From assembly GCA_029213165.1 (NCBI GenBank), contig JARGNO010000024.1:804-52492 (forward strand): DNA of 51,689 nt, read 5' to 3'. The stretch's first letter is position 1. Each line of letters begins with the position of its first letter. The notes beneath the pieces were generated by a model, which ran no database searches, had not been told where the DNA came from, and saw nothing but the letters and a program-made list of their open reading frames with translations. Shown here in pieces: positions 1-8,988 of the stretch. Made by a program: the position numbers and the translations under genes. This DNA is from Minwuia sp. Its GTDB lineage: Bacteria; Pseudomonadota; Alphaproteobacteria; Minwuiales; Minwuiaceae.

Positions 1-183
1 CTGCTGGTCGGCGGCATCGGCGCAGACACCGCCTCCGGCGGCGCGGGCAACGACACCCTGGCCGGTGAGGATGGTGACGACACGCTGGACGGTGGCGCGG
101 ACGACGACAATCTGAACGGCGGCGCAGGCGCGGATCGCCTGTTTGGTGGCGACGGCAACGACTCCGTGCTCGGCGGGACATAA
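1..183 (+). pseudogene. RTX repeat protein, end of upstream fragment (5' partial, in-frame TAA)
   Basis: Reading frame 1 is open from the window edge and encodes RTX nonapeptides of the GGxGxDxLx type until a TAA at 181-183. The same frame then continues for more than 4 kb with the same repeats, so this stop lies inside what looks like one long RTX gene. The residue expected here is Glu: the same repeat context, Gly-Gly-Thr-Glu-Asn-Asp, occurs at 3524-3541 with GAG, and a GAA-to-TAA change of one base explains the stop. If the stop is real, the upstream product lacks the C-terminal type I secretion signal and would probably not be exported. The true 5' end lies outside the window. A base-call error cannot be excluded from sequence alone. 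Confidence 0.6.
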
Positions 184-3100
184 AACGACCTGGTCGACGG
201 TGGCCTGGGCAACGACACGCTGCGGGGCGAGGCTGGCGACGACACACTGACGCTCGGCGACGGCAATGACCTCGGCGACGGCGGCATTGGCGCGGACAGC
301 ATCACGGGCGGCGCGGGCATCGACACGCTGCGCGGCGACGCGGGCGACGACACCCTGCGCGGCGGTGACGACGCCGACGACCTGAACGGCGGCGACGGCC
401 TTGATGCACTGTTCGGCGATGCAGGCGACGACACGATCACGGGCAATGCGGGCGAGGACACGCTGAATGGCGGTCTCGGCAACGACAGCCTGGACGGCGG
501 CGACGGCAACGACACGCTGAACGCCGGCGACGGCGACGACACGCTCGCCGGTGGTCTGGGTGCCGACTCGGTTGTTGCAGGCGCGGGCAACGACGTGCTG
601 CAGGGCGATGAAGGCATCGACACCCTGCTGGGCGGCGCGGGCGACGACTCCATCCTTGGCGGCGATGACGGCGACCGGCTGGATGGCGCGGATGGCAACG
701 ACACGCTGCTGGGTCAGGATGGCGATGACACCATCACCGCCGGACTTGGCGACGACGATGTCAACGGCGGTCTGGGCAATGACTCCATCACGACCGACCT
801 CGGAAACGACACCATCAACGGCGGCGCAGGCGACGACACGATCGACGCGGGCAATGACGACGACAGTGTCATCGGCGGCGACGGCGCGGATTCGATCAAC
901 GGCAACTGCCACGAGGATACGCTGGAAGGCAGCAGCGGCGATGACACCCTGCTGGGCGATGAAGGCAACGACGTGTTGTTCGGCGGCAATGACAACGACC
1001 TGCTGAACGGCGGCGAAGGTACCGACTCGATGGAGGGCGGTACGGGTGCAGATACGCTGTTCGGCGGGTCTGAAGATGACACGCTGCTCGGCCAGGGCGG
1101 CGACGACAGTCTGGCCGGCGGCCTGGGCAACGACCTGTTCGAAGGCGGTGCGGGGGCCGATACCCTGCGCGGCGGACTTGGCGACGACACCATCACCTAT
1201 GCCAACTCTTCCTCCGGGGTGAATGTCGATATCGATCTCGGTACGGCCACGGGTGGCGATGCGACCGGTGATTTCTTCGACAAGATCGAGAACATCACGG
1301 GCTCCGACTTCAACGACACCCTGCGCGGCGATGAATTCGGCAATGCGCTGCGCGGTCTGGGCGGGGATGACCTGCTGCAGGGTCGCGCCAGTGGCGACAC
1401 GCTGGACGGCGGTGCGGGCAACGATACCGCGACCTATGAAGGCTCCTCCGGCGCCGTGAATGTCGATCTCGCGCTGGGCACCGCATCAGGTGGTCATGCG
1501 GCGGGCGACCTGCTCACCAGTATCGAGAACCTGATCGGTTCGAGCTTCAGCGACACGCTGATCGGCACTGCGGGCGCGAACAGCTTGCTGGGTGGCCAGG
1601 GTGCCGACATCGTGCTCGCCGGGGATGGTGACGACACGCTGGGTGGCAACGCGGGCAATGACACGCTGGATGCCGGGGACGGCAATGACCTGCTGTTTGT
1701 CGGCCAGGGTGCCGACTCGGTGGTTGGCGGTGCGGGTTCCGATACCGTCAGCTTCGCCGGTGAGGTCACGGGCGTCAGCTTCGACCTCTCCAACGGCGGC
1801 AACGACACGGTTTCGGGGATCGAGCAGGTCATCGGCTCCGAGCTGGCCGACACGCTGATCGGCAGCGCCGCAGGGGACACCCTGTTCGGTGCAGGTGGTG
1901 CCGACACCATCGCCGCCGGTGACGGCGACGATACCGTCGATGCCGGTCTGGGTGCCGACACGGTCAGCGGCGGTGCCGGGGCCAACAGCCTGGACGGTGG
2001 TGCGGGCCTCGACGTGCTCGACCTTTCCGGTGAGACCGGGCCGGTCATATTCGATACCTCCGACACCCTGTTCGGCGACGACACGATTTCCAGCTTCGAA
2101 GGGGCGATCGGCACCTCGGCGGACGACACGCTCTCCGGCGGGGTTGAAGACAACCGCTTTGTCGGCGGTGCGGGTGCGGATTCCATCACCACGGGCGGCG
2201 GCAATGACATCGCCATCGGCGAGGATGGCGACGATATCCTGGACGGTGGTGACGGGGCCGACACGCTGCAGGGCGGCGCGGGCAATGACACCATCACCGG
2301 TGGCCTGGGCGACGACTTCATGAATGGTGGCGGCGATGATGACCTGTTCATCCTGGCCGACGGCTTCGGCAATGACACCATCCAGGGCTTCGTGGCCGGT
2401 GCCGGAACCGACGATGTCATCGACGTGCAGGCGGTTACCGCGCTGAACAGCTTCGCCGACGTGCTGGCCAATGCCACGGACGACGGTACCGACACCACCA
2501 TCAACCTGGGTGCCGCCGGTCTGCTGGTCCTTCAGGGCGTGCTGGTCGCGGAACTGGACGCGGACGATTTCGACTTCGGCGGACCGACCATCATCACTGG
2601 CACACCGGGCGACGACATACCGCTTAACGGGACAAGCGGCGCGGATACCATTCAGGGTCTGGACGGCAATGATTCCATCGTTGCCGGAGACGGCGATGAC
2701 ACGCTGGATGGCGGTGACGGCAACGACACGCTGCAGGGCGGACTGGGTGCCGACAGCCTGAACGGCGGCGCGGGCGACGACTGCGCCGACTATTCCGACA
2801 GCGCGTCGGCAGTGCAGATCGACCTGGCACTGGGTACCGCCTTCGGCGGCTCGGCACAGGATGACACGCTGACCAGCATGGAAGGCGTGCTTGGGTCCGA
2901 CTTCGGTGATTTCCTGGTCGGCGACACGCTGGACAATCACTTCTTCGGCCAGGGCGGCAACGACACGGTCCAGGCCGGGGACGGGGCCGATACCCTCAGC
3001 GGTGGCGATGGCGATGACGTGCTGAATGCCGGTGACGGGGCTGACACGGTCTCCGGTGGTGATGGCAATGACAACATCACCGCAGGCGCGGGCAACGACA

Positions 3101-4230
3101 CGGTTCTTGCCGGTGCAGGCAACGATGTTGCCGACGGCGGTGACGGCGACGACATCATCAGCGGTGGTGCAGGCAATGACACGGTTACCGCCGGTGCAGG
3201 TGCCGACTCGGTCGATGGCGGCGACGACAATGACACGCTGATCGGCGACGCTGGCAACGACACGCTGGAAGGTGGCCTGGGTGCTGACCTGATCGATGGC
3301 GGTGCGGATGCCGATCTGATCTTCGGTGATGCCGGGACGGATCTTCTGACCGGCGGCGAAGGCGATGACACCATCGTCGGCGGCGACGACAATGACACCG
3401 TCAATGGCGGCAACGGCGCAGACTCGCTGGCTGGCAATGATGGCGCGGACTTCCTCACCGGTGAGGCCGGGGCAGACGCCCTGTTCGGCGGCGCGGACGA
3501 TGACCAGCTGTTCGGCGGGACGGAGAATGACACACTGAACGGCGGTGCCGGTCTGGATACCCTTGATGGTGGCGACGGCAATGACTCGCTGGTCGGCGAC
3601 AGTGGTGCCGACACGATCAGTGGAGGTCTCGGCAACGATACGATCAGCGCCGGGGACGGTGATGACACCATCACCGCCGGGGACGGCGTCGACCGTGTGT
3701 TCGGCGGATCCGGCAATGACTCCATCGACGGTGGCGACGGCAACGACACGCTGCGCGGACAGTTCGACAATGACACCATCAACGGTGGCCTTGGCGACGA
3801 CTTCATCCTGGGTGGTGGCAACTTCGACAGCCTGTTCGGCAATGAAGGCAATGACACCATCAACGGCGATGACCCGTCACTCGACACCCTGGTCGGTTTC
3901 GACACGATCTTCGGCGGTGTCGGCAACGACCAGTTGAACGGTGCCGGTGGCCAGGACGTATTGTTCGGCGGCGATGACAATGACTCGCTGCTGGGCGGTG
4001 CCGACAACGACAGCCTGGACGGTGGCAGTGGCATCGACACCCTGCGTGGTGAAGCCGGCAACGACACCCTGCTGGGTCAGGATGGCAATGACATCCTGGA
4101 CGGCGGCGAAGGCACCGACCTGCTGTTCGGCGGGCTGGGTGACGACAGCATCTTCGGCGATGCGGGCGCGGACACGCTGAACGGCGGTACGGGTGGCAAT
4201 GACACCCTGGCCGGTGAGGATGGCAACGAC
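1..4230 (+). repeat. RTX nonapeptide repeat array (GGxGxDxLx)
   Basis: A degenerate 27-base periodicity runs through almost the whole stretch and encodes dozens of Gly-Gly-x-Gly-x-Asp-x-Leu-x units. The DNA repeats are imperfect, with words such as ggcaatgacac and gacacgctg recurring. The repetition also creates long open frames on the opposite strand that translate to Ser/Pro-rich nonsense. The array is interrupted by the beta-structured modules and by one complete C-terminal-like module at about 2341-2580. Confidence 0.9.
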
Positions 4231-4467
4231 CTCTTCGTCTTCGACAACGCCAGCTTCGGCAATGACGTCATCGAGGATTTCGTGGCCGGGCCGGGTTCGG
4301 ACGACGTCATCGACTTCTCCGCCCTGTCGATCAGCTTCGGCGATCTGAACTTCGTCGACTCCGGCGGCAATCTGGTCATCACGATCACGGGCGGCGGAAC
4401 CGAATCCCTCACCCTGCAGGGTCTGGCCGGTGTGACACTGGATGAGACCGACGACTTCATCTTCTGA
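595..4467 (+). CDS. RTX calcium-binding repeat protein, C-terminal part (type I secretion substrate)
   Basis: The frame is open from 184 to 4467. GTG at 595 is the first start-like codon after the TAA at 181 and has no ribosome binding site, so this is probably the C-terminal part of a larger gene, not an independent one. The product (1290 residues from 595) is almost entirely Asp/Gly-rich RTX repeats, which form calcium-binding beta rolls outside the cell. Interspersed modules with a pattern like VxVDLxxGxxxGGxAxGD followed by IENxxGS lie near residues 199-330 and 731-777, with looser versions near 385-423 and 476-515. The final 78 residues form a non-repeat, hydrophobic C-terminus ending Asp-Asp-Phe-Ile-Phe, typical of RTX proteins exported by an ABC/MFP/TolC system. 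A similar module occurs internally near residues 583-660. No secretion genes are in the window and no catalytic domain is visible. Confidence 0.85.
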   Translation: MLQGDEGIDTLLGGAGDDSILGGDDGDRLDGADGNDTLLGQDGDDTITAGLGDDDVNGGLGNDSITTDLGNDTINGGAGDDTIDAGNDDDSVIGGDGADSINGNCHEDTLEGSSGDDTLLGDEGNDVLFGGNDNDLLNGGEGTDSMEGGTGADTLFGGSEDDTLLGQGGDDSLAGGLGNDLFEGGAGADTLRGGLGDDTITYANSSSGVNVDIDLGTATGGDATGDFFDKIENITGSDFNDTLRGDEFGNALRGLGGDDLLQGRASGDTLDGGAGNDTATYEGSSGAVNVDLALGTASGGHAAGDLLTSIENLIGSSFSDTLIGTAGANSLLGGQGADIVLAGDGDDTLGGNAGNDTLDAGDGNDLLFVGQGADSVVGGAGSDTVSFAGEVTGVSFDLSNGGNDTVSGIEQVIGSELADTLIGSAAGDTLFGAGGADTIAAGDGDDTVDAGLGADTVSGGAGANSLDGGAGLDVLDLSGETGPVIFDTSDTLFGDDTISSFEGAIGTSADDTLSGGVEDNRFVGGAGADSITTGGGNDIAIGEDGDDILDGGDGADTLQGGAGNDTITGGLGDDFMNGGGDDDLFILADGFGNDTIQGFVAGAGTDDVIDVQAVTALNSFADVLANATDDGTDTTINLGAAGLLVLQGVLVAELDADDFDFGGPTIITGTPGDDIPLNGTSGADTIQGLDGNDSIVAGDGDDTLDGGDGNDTLQGGLGADSLNGGAGDDCADYSDSASAVQIDLALGTAFGGSAQDDTLTSMEGVLGSDFGDFLVGDTLDNHFFGQGGNDTVQAGDGADTLSGGDGDDVLNAGDGADTVSGGDGNDNITAGAGNDTVLAGAGNDVADGGDGDDIISGGAGNDTVTAGAGADSVDGGDDNDTLIGDAGNDTLEGGLGADLIDGGADADLIFGDAGTDLLTGGEGDDTIVGGDDNDTVNGGNGADSLAGNDGADFLTGEAGADALFGGADDDQLFGGTENDTLNGGAGLDTLDGGDGNDSLVGDSGADTISGGLGNDTISAGDGDDTITAGDGVDRVFGGSGNDSIDGGDGNDTLRGQFDNDTINGGLGDDFILGGGNFDSLFGNEGNDTINGDDPSLDTLVGFDTIFGGVGNDQLNGAGGQDVLFGGDDNDSLLGGADNDSLDGGSGIDTLRGEAGNDTLLGQDGNDILDGGEGTDLLFGGLGDDSIFGDAGADTLNGGTGGNDTLAGEDGNDLFVFDNASFGNDVIEDFVAGPGSDDVIDFSALSISFGDLNFVDSGGNLVITITGGGTESLTLQGLAGVTLDETDDFIF

Positions 4468-4471
4468 TCGC

Positions 4472-4900
4472 GTGAGCACAGGACAACGACATCTGCGGGC
4501 ACCCCTTGTGACGAGGGGTGCCCGTCTGCTTTGCGCCGCGGCGATGGGGCTGGCCATTTCGGGAACCCTGATGGCGGAGCCGACCGTTACCCTGCGCGAC
4601 GGCGTGCGCCAGCACACGGACACGCCGGGCAAGACAGCCCATCAGGCAGGCTTCGGCCCTGATACCTTCATCTTCGGCCCTGACAATGGCCACGACCTGA
4701 TCGCCGGATTCGACCCGACGGAAGACCGGATCATCCTGCGCAATATCGAGCGCTGGCCGACCTACGAAAAGGTGGCGCGCCGGGTCTGGTCGACACCACA
4801 TGGCCTGTTCATCGGCCTTTCCAACACCGACAGCATCCGCGTTGCAGGAAGCCGCCCGGGCGACCTGACGGCCAGCAACCTGATTGTCATCACGGATTAG
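4472..4900 (+). CDS. Small exported protein resembling an orphan RTX C-terminal domain
   Basis: An ORF immediately follows the RTX gene. From GTG 4472 it gives 142 residues. An internal in-frame GTG at 4508 would give a cleaner signal peptide: Thr-Arg-Gly-Ala-Arg, then a hydrophobic core ending Gly-Thr-Leu-Met-Ala before Glu-Pro. ATG at 4544 and 4571 are further options. The mature part contains DTFIFGPDNGHDLIAGF and then DRIIL, the same Asp-x-Phe-x-Phe...Asp-x-Ile-x-x-Phe signature found in the C-terminal modules of the neighbouring RTX protein. The rest is predicted beta-rich. Unusually, it carries this domain without any RTX repeats and with an apparent Sec signal. Function is unknown. It may be a remnant duplicated from an RTX C-terminus or an accessory protein for the RTX product. 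No good Shine-Dalgarno is visible at any candidate start. Confidence 0.65.
   Translation: MSTGQRHLRAPLVTRGARLLCAAAMGLAISGTLMAEPTVTLRDGVRQHTDTPGKTAHQAGFGPDTFIFGPDNGHDLIAGFDPTEDRIILRNIERWPTYEKVARRVWSTPHGLFIGLSNTDSIRVAGSRPGDLTASNLIVITD
4496..4524 (+). terminator. Rho-independent terminator-like hairpin after the RTX gene
   Basis: A perfect 11-bp GC-rich stem (4496-4506 pairing with 4514-4524) has a 7-base loop and lies 29 bases after the RTX stop codon. It is followed by a short T-containing tail (tctgcttt). Position and stability fit a terminator for the RTX gene. It also lies within the predicted 5' coding part of the next small ORF, which makes the start of that ORF uncertain. Confidence 0.75.
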
Positions 4901-4917
4901 CCGCCGCGCGGATACTG

Positions 4918-4934
4918 CAATTCCCCGCGAATTG
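4918..4934. promoter_or_regulatory. Inverted repeat upstream of the fumarase gene
   Basis: CAATTC-CCCGC-GAATTG is a perfect 6-bp-arm inverted repeat with a 5-base centre, 53 bases before the fumarase start and inside the only available promoter region. It could be a regulator site. I recognise no specific regulator and no strong promoter hexamers around it. Confidence 0.25.
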
Positions 4935-4986
4935 TGTTCTGCTTGGGGTCTGCATGATTTTGGGGTGATCAAAGGGGGTCTTTGAG

Positions 4987-6639
4987 ATGGCTAGCGACAT
5001 TGGGTATGGGCCACTGTTTCCGCTGGGTGAGGATGAAACCGAGTACCGGCAGCTGGACGTGGACGGCGTCAAGGTGGAGAAGCTGGGCAACCGCGAGTTC
5101 GTCACTGTTCAGCCGAACGTTCTGAGCGAACTGGCGGAGACCGCCTTCAGCGACATCAGCCACCTGTTCCGGCCGGCCCATCTGCAGCAGTTGCGCAACA
5201 TCCTGGAAGACCCGGAGGCGTCGGACAACGACCGCTTCGTGGCGCTGGAACTGCTGAAGAACGCCAATATCTCCGCCGCCATGGAATTCCCCTCCTGCCA
5301 GGATACCGGCACGGCGATCATTGCGGGCAAGAAGGGGCAGCAGGTCATCGTCGATGGTGATGACGCGGAGGCGCTTTCCATTGGCGTCCAGCGTACCTGG
5401 GCAACCCGCAACCTGCGCTACAGCCAGATGGCACCGTTGTCGATGTTCGAGGAGAAGAACACCGGTTCCAACCTGCCGGCCCAGATCGATCTGGAGGCCG
5501 TGGGCGGCGACGCCTACAAGTTCCTGTTCATCGCCAAGGGCGGTGGATCGGCCAACAAGACCTTCCTGTTCCAGGAAACCCGCCGGGTGCTGGACCCTGA
5601 CCGGCTGTTGCAGTTCTTTGCCGAGAAGCTTCCGACGCTCGGCACAGCCGCCTGCCCGCCCTATCACCTGTCCATCGTCATCGGTGGCATGTCGGCGGAA
5701 CAGACCCTGAAGACCGTGAAGATGGGCAGTTGCAAGTTCTATGACGCGCTGCCCACCACCGGTGACATGACCGGTCGCGCCTTCCGGGACATCGAACTGG
5801 AAGCGCAGATCCACAAGCTGTCGCAGAACCTCGGCATCGGCGCGCAGTTCGGCGGCAAGTACTTCTGCCACGACGTGCGGGTCATCCGCCTGCCGCGCCA
5901 TGGTGCCTCCCTGCCCATCGGCATTGGCGTGTCCTGCTCCGCCGATCGCCAGGCCAAGGCCAAGATCACCCGCGATGGCGTCTTCATGGAGGCACTGGAG
6001 CGCGATCCGTCGAAGTATCTGCCGACGACGGAGGCGGATGCCAGCAACGCGGTACGCATCGATCTCAGCCAGCCGATGGACAAACTGCGCAGCATCCTGA
6101 CAAAACTGCCGGTGGAGACACCGATCCTGCTGTCCGGCACCATGATCGTCGCCCGTGACATCGTCCACGCGGAACTGTCGAAGCGTGTTGCCGCAGGCGG
6201 CGAACTGCCCGCCTACTTCAAGGATCATCCGATCTACTACGCCGGTCCTGCCAAGACCCCGGAAGGATACGCCTCCGGTGCGTTCGGACCAACGACCGCC
6301 GCCCGCATGGACCCCTATGTAGCTGAGTTCCAGGAGATCGGTGGGTCTATGATCTCGGTGGCGAAGGGCAACCGGTCGAAGCAGGTGGTCAACAGCTGCA
6401 AGAAGAATGGTGGCTTCTATCTCGGCTCCATCGGTGGTGCGGCGGCCCGTGTCGGTCGCGACGAGATCACCAGCGTCGAAGTCCTGGACTTCGCCGAGCT
6501 GGGCATGGAAGCGGTCTGGAAGATCGAGGTGAAGGACTTCCCCGCCTTCGTCGTCATCGACGACAAGGGCAACGACTTCTTCGACCGCTCCAGCCGTCGC
6601 CATGAACCGGAAATGGACGGTGCCGTTACGGCGAAGTAG
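4987..6639 (+). CDS. fumA: Class I (iron-sulfur) fumarate hydratase
   Basis: This enzyme converts fumarate and malate reversibly in the TCA cycle in the cytoplasm. The product has 550 residues, the usual length for the two-domain, oxygen-labile class I fumarases of the FumA/FumB type. The N-terminal alpha domain holds three cysteines in family positions that would bind the 4Fe-4S cluster: C104 (SCQDTGT), C223 (ACPPYH) and C317 ([10 protein letters not shown]). The C-terminal beta domain starts near residue 370 ([11 protein letters not shown]) and contains GPTTAARMD and SVAKGNRSK, as expected. ATG 4987 follows a purine-rich AAAGGGGG about 8 bases upstream. The gene stands alone between the RTX locus and a strong terminator. 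Confidence 0.95.
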   Translation: MASDIGYGPLFPLGEDETEYRQLDVDGVKVEKLGNREFVTVQPNVLSELAETAFSDISHLFRPAHLQQLRNILEDPEASDNDRFVALELLKNANISAAMEFPSCQDTGTAIIAGKKGQQVIVDGDDAEALSIGVQRTWATRNLRYSQMAPLSMFEEKNTGSNLPAQIDLEAVGGDAYKFLFIAKGGGSANKTFLFQETRRVLDPDRLLQFFAEKLPTLGTAACPPYHLSIVIGGMSAEQTLKTVKMGSCKFYDALPTTGDMTGRAFRDIELEAQIHKLSQNLGIGAQFGGKYFCHDVRVIRLPRHGASLPIGIGVSCSADRQAKAKITRDGVFMEALERDPSKYLPTTEADASNAVRIDLSQPMDKLRSILTKLPVETPILLSGTMIVARDIVHAELSKRVAAGGELPAYFKDHPIYYAGPAKTPEGYASGAFGPTTAARMDPYVAEFQEIGGSMISVAKGNRSKQVVNSCKKNGGFYLGSIGGAAARVGRDEITSVEVLDFAELGMEAVWKIEVKDFPAFVVIDDKGNDFFDRSSRRHEPEMDGAVTAK

Positions 6640-6666
6640 CGCACGGCCACAGCTTCAGAACGACAA

Positions 6667-6701
6667 GAGGGCGTATCCGGGAAGCATCCGGATACGCCCT
6701 T
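6667..6701. terminator. Bidirectional terminator between fumA and the convergent adh-like gene
   Basis: Arms at 6669-6680 and 6688-6699 form a perfect 12-bp stem, extended by A6668-T6700, around a 7-base loop. It is followed on the plus strand by ttctcgtt. It lies 27 bases after the fumarase stop and 22 bases beyond the stop of the convergent minus-strand gene, so it can serve both transcripts. Confidence 0.85.
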
Positions 6702-6722
6702 CTCGTTGATGCAGAAGTCGGA

Positions 6723-7727
6723 TCAGGCCTGCGGCAGCAGGGCGACACGACCGACTGCACGCCGTTCGGAGATATCGGCCCAGAGCGCCCTGTATTCCGA
6801 CAGCGGATAGGTGGCGTGGATCTTCGGGCTGATGGCGCCGCGGGACCAGAGGTCGTTCAGACCGGCCATCACCCGATCCCGCTCCGGCGTCAGTCGCACA
6901 CGCTCGTCCACCGGGGTCCAGCCCCAGTAGGTTCCCCAGTTGAAGCCCATGACCGTGGCGTTCTTCAGCAGCAGCAGATTGACGCCCATCTGCGGAATTT
7001 CCCCCGCCGCATAGCCAATGGTGAGCAGCCGCCCGCCAATGTTCAGACAGCGCAGCGACTGGTGAAACACGTCACCACCCAACTGGTCATAGACCACGTC
7101 GACACCATGCCCGCCGGTCAGGTCGAGCACGGCTTTCCGGAATTCCGTTTCACGACTGTCCAGCACATGATCCGCACCACGGTTGCGCAGCCACGCGCGC
7201 TTCTCCTCCGTCCCGGCCCGCGCGATCACGGTGGCACCGATATCCTTCGCGATCTCGACCGCCGCCAGCCCGACACCGCCACCGGCGCCATGCACCAGCA
7301 CCGTCTGCCCGGCCCGCAACTCCGCACGTTCGACAAGCGCGCCAAAGGACGTGCCATAGGATGACAGCAGCGGCGTCGCCTCGGCGTCCGAGAGACCGTC
7401 AGGCACCGGATAGACCTGCCCGGCCCAGACCACCGCTTCCTCCGCCGCGCCGCCCCAGTCGATGAAGGCCATGACGCGGTCACCGATGCGGAACCGGTCC
7501 ACGTCGTCGGCGCATTCGGTGACAATACCGACGATCTCCGTACCCGGCGCAAAGGGCCGGGGTGGCTTTCGCTGATACTTGCCCTGCACCACCAGACCGG
7601 TGGCGAAGGAAATGCCGCAGACGTCGATGCGGATACGCACCGCCCCTGCCCGCATCTCCGGCGCGGGCAGGTCACCGATTTCCAGTTCGTCGAACGGCTT
7701 CCAGTCGTTGCAGATGAGAGCCCTCAT
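6723..7727 (-). CDS. NADPH:quinone oxidoreductase-type medium-chain dehydrogenase/reductase
   Basis: The product has 334 residues and belongs to the zinc-free quinone oxidoreductase branch of the MDR superfamily. The N-terminal catalytic barrel carries PGTEIVGIV and the GDRV motif. The Rossmann fold starts near residue 142 with the nucleotide loop HGAGGGVGLAAV (147-153 in the glycine-rich turn). The cysteine and histidine ligands of zinc alcohol dehydrogenases are absent, so reduction of quinones or enones with NADPH is the better guess; the substrate is unknown. It is the last gene of the tail that follows lpxB and starts 10 bases after the ABM-domain gene, so co-transcription is likely. Confidence 0.85.
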   Translation of the reverse strand: MRALICNDWKPFDELEIGDLPAPEMRAGAVRIRIDVCGISFATGLVVQGKYQRKPPRPFAPGTEIVGIVTECADDVDRFRIGDRVMAFIDWGGAAEEAVVWAGQVYPVPDGLSDAEATPLLSSYGTSFGALVERAELRAGQTVLVHGAGGGVGLAAVEIAKDIGATVIARAGTEEKRAWLRNRGADHVLDSRETEFRKAVLDLTGGHGVDVVYDQLGGDVFHQSLRCLNIGGRLLTIGYAAGEIPQMGVNLLLLKNATVMGFNWGTYWGWTPVDERVRLTPERDRVMAGLNDLWSRGAISPKIHATYPLSEYRALWADISERRAVGRVALLPQA

Positions 7728-7737
7728 CCGCCCACGA

Positions 7738-8025
7738 TCACTCGACGCCCGGCAGACGCTCTACCGACGGCGGGCCATCCATGAATGCACCCATGGCGCG
7801 GCCCATGGTCTTGAAGTGATCCGAGGCACGATGTGCTTCCGTCGCTGCCTTGTCCTTGTAGGCCTCAAGGAAGCGGTAGGTGTTGGGGGTATCGGTCTTG
7901 AACAGGCGATAGAACAGGCACCCCGGTTCATTCGCGTTCACAGCCTCCACCAACTGCATCGCCGCAGCCTCGAAATCCTCAGCCGAACCGTCCTTGCACT
8001 TGATCGTCGCAACTACACCAATCAT
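7738..8025 (-). CDS. Antibiotic biosynthesis monooxygenase (ABM) domain protein
   Basis: A small dimeric ferredoxin-like fold protein of 95 residues. The pattern MIGVVATIKCK ... NEPGCLFYRLF ... YRFLEAYKDKAATEAH ... SDHFK matches the putative quinol monooxygenase/YgiN type of ABM domain. I chose ATG 8025 because AGGGGAGG lies 6 bases upstream; an in-frame ATG at 8031 abuts that Shine-Dalgarno, and the longer form to 8085 adds an atypical N-terminus. Together with the adjacent quinone oxidoreductase it suggests quinone or small electrophile metabolism, but the substrate is unknown. Confidence 0.85.
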   Translation of the reverse strand: MIGVVATIKCKDGSAEDFEAAAMQLVEAVNANEPGCLFYRLFKTDTPNTYRFLEAYKDKAATEAHRASDHFKTMGRAMGAFMDGPPSVERLPGVE

Positions 8026-8160
8026 GGCCATCCTCCCCTGAATTGAGCCTGTCGGGAGGGTAGGTTGGGCAGCCGCCAACGGCAAGCCGCTTTGGCAGGC
8101 GCAGCGTGCCCGCAGCCATGCCGGAGACGCAGGTCGTGCACGTGCGGAGCGACCGGTCGG

Positions 8161-8985
8161 TCAGTCCTCGTCGCGACCCAGCATCATGGCGTTGATGTCG
8201 GCGAAGCCCGGCGTCTCCGCCGCGAAGCCGAATGTGCCCTTCTCCTGCACCTCTGTCGCCGCGCGCACCAGGCCGCGGATGGCGGCAAGCGCGAAGGCGG
8301 AGCCCAGGCTGATACGCTTCGCCCCCGCGTCGGCGACCTGCGCCACGGTCAGACCGGCGGTGGCCAGCACATTGACCGGTCGGGAGACGCCCTGACAGAC
8401 TTCCCGCACCAGTTCGATCTTCCGCAAGCCTGGCGCATAGAGCACATCGGCCCCGGCGTCAGCGAAGGCATTCAGGCGGCGCAGGGTCTCATCCATGTCC
8501 CGGCGACCGTAGAGAAAGTTCTCAGCGCGTGCGGTCAGCACGAAGGGCCGTCCCGACTGGCGTACGACCTCGACTGCGGCGGCAATGCGCTCGACAGCCA
8601 GAGTGAAATCGATGATCGGGTCGCTCAGGTCGGCAGTCGTATCCTCGATGGAACAACCGGCAAGCCCGGCGGCCAGCGCCTGACGGATCGTCTCGGCGCA
8701 GGCTTCGGGGCTGGTGCCGAAGCCGTTCTCCAGATCGCCGTTCACCGGCAGGTGTGTAGCCTGCACGATCTCCGCCGCATGGCGGATCGCCTCCGTCCGG
8801 GAAACACTGCCCTCCGCATCCCGGCGCCCGATGGAAAAGGCGAAACCGGCGCTGGTGGTGGCCAGGGCCTGGAATCCCATGCTCTGCAGGATTCGCGCAG
8901 ACCCCCGATCCCACGGATTGGGCATGACGAAGGGCGCATCGCCCTGATGCAGTTCGGCGAATGACCGGGCGGCGCTGGAGGTCAT
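8161..8985 (-). CDS. Isocitrate lyase/PEP mutase superfamily protein
   Basis: The product has 274 residues with the PEP mutase/isocitrate lyase-like barrel. Visible motifs are PNPWDRGSARI (residues 22-31), GDLENGFG with D84 and E86 likely binding Mg, and SIEDT with E114 and D115. The catalytic KKCGH-type cysteine loop of isocitrate and 2-methylisocitrate lyases is absent, so the protein probably belongs to the uncharacterised phosphonomutase-like branch (oxaloacetate decarboxylase or carboxyphosphonoenolpyruvate types are alternatives). It starts 3 bases after the gloA stop, indicating translational coupling. Confidence 0.85.
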   Translation of the reverse strand: MTSSAARSFAELHQGDAPFVMPNPWDRGSARILQSMGFQALATTSAGFAFSIGRRDAEGSVSRTEAIRHAAEIVQATHLPVNGDLENGFGTSPEACAETIRQALAAGLAGCSIEDTTADLSDPIIDFTLAVERIAAAVEVVRQSGRPFVLTARAENFLYGRRDMDETLRRLNAFADAGADVLYAPGLRKIELVREVCQGVSRPVNVLATAGLTVAQVADAGAKRISLGSAFALAAIRGLVRAATEVQEKGTFGFAAETPGFADINAMMLGRDED

Positions 8986-8988
8986 GCT

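Noticed and set aside
1486-4067. Long minus-strand ORFs opposite the RTX array (484, 336 and 376 residues)
   Set aside because: They are Ser/Pro-rich or Val/Gly-rich shadows of the RTX codons, with no start signals and no domain character.
1-4230. Dense short repeats that might suggest a CRISPR array or satellite
   Set aside because: Repeats are imperfect 27-base coding units that keep one reading frame and encode RTX nonapeptides; there are no spacers.
4935-4950. GTTC-N7-GGTC before fumA, a near LexA box
   Set aside because: One half site has a mismatch in the invariant tetramer and the gene has no SOS link.
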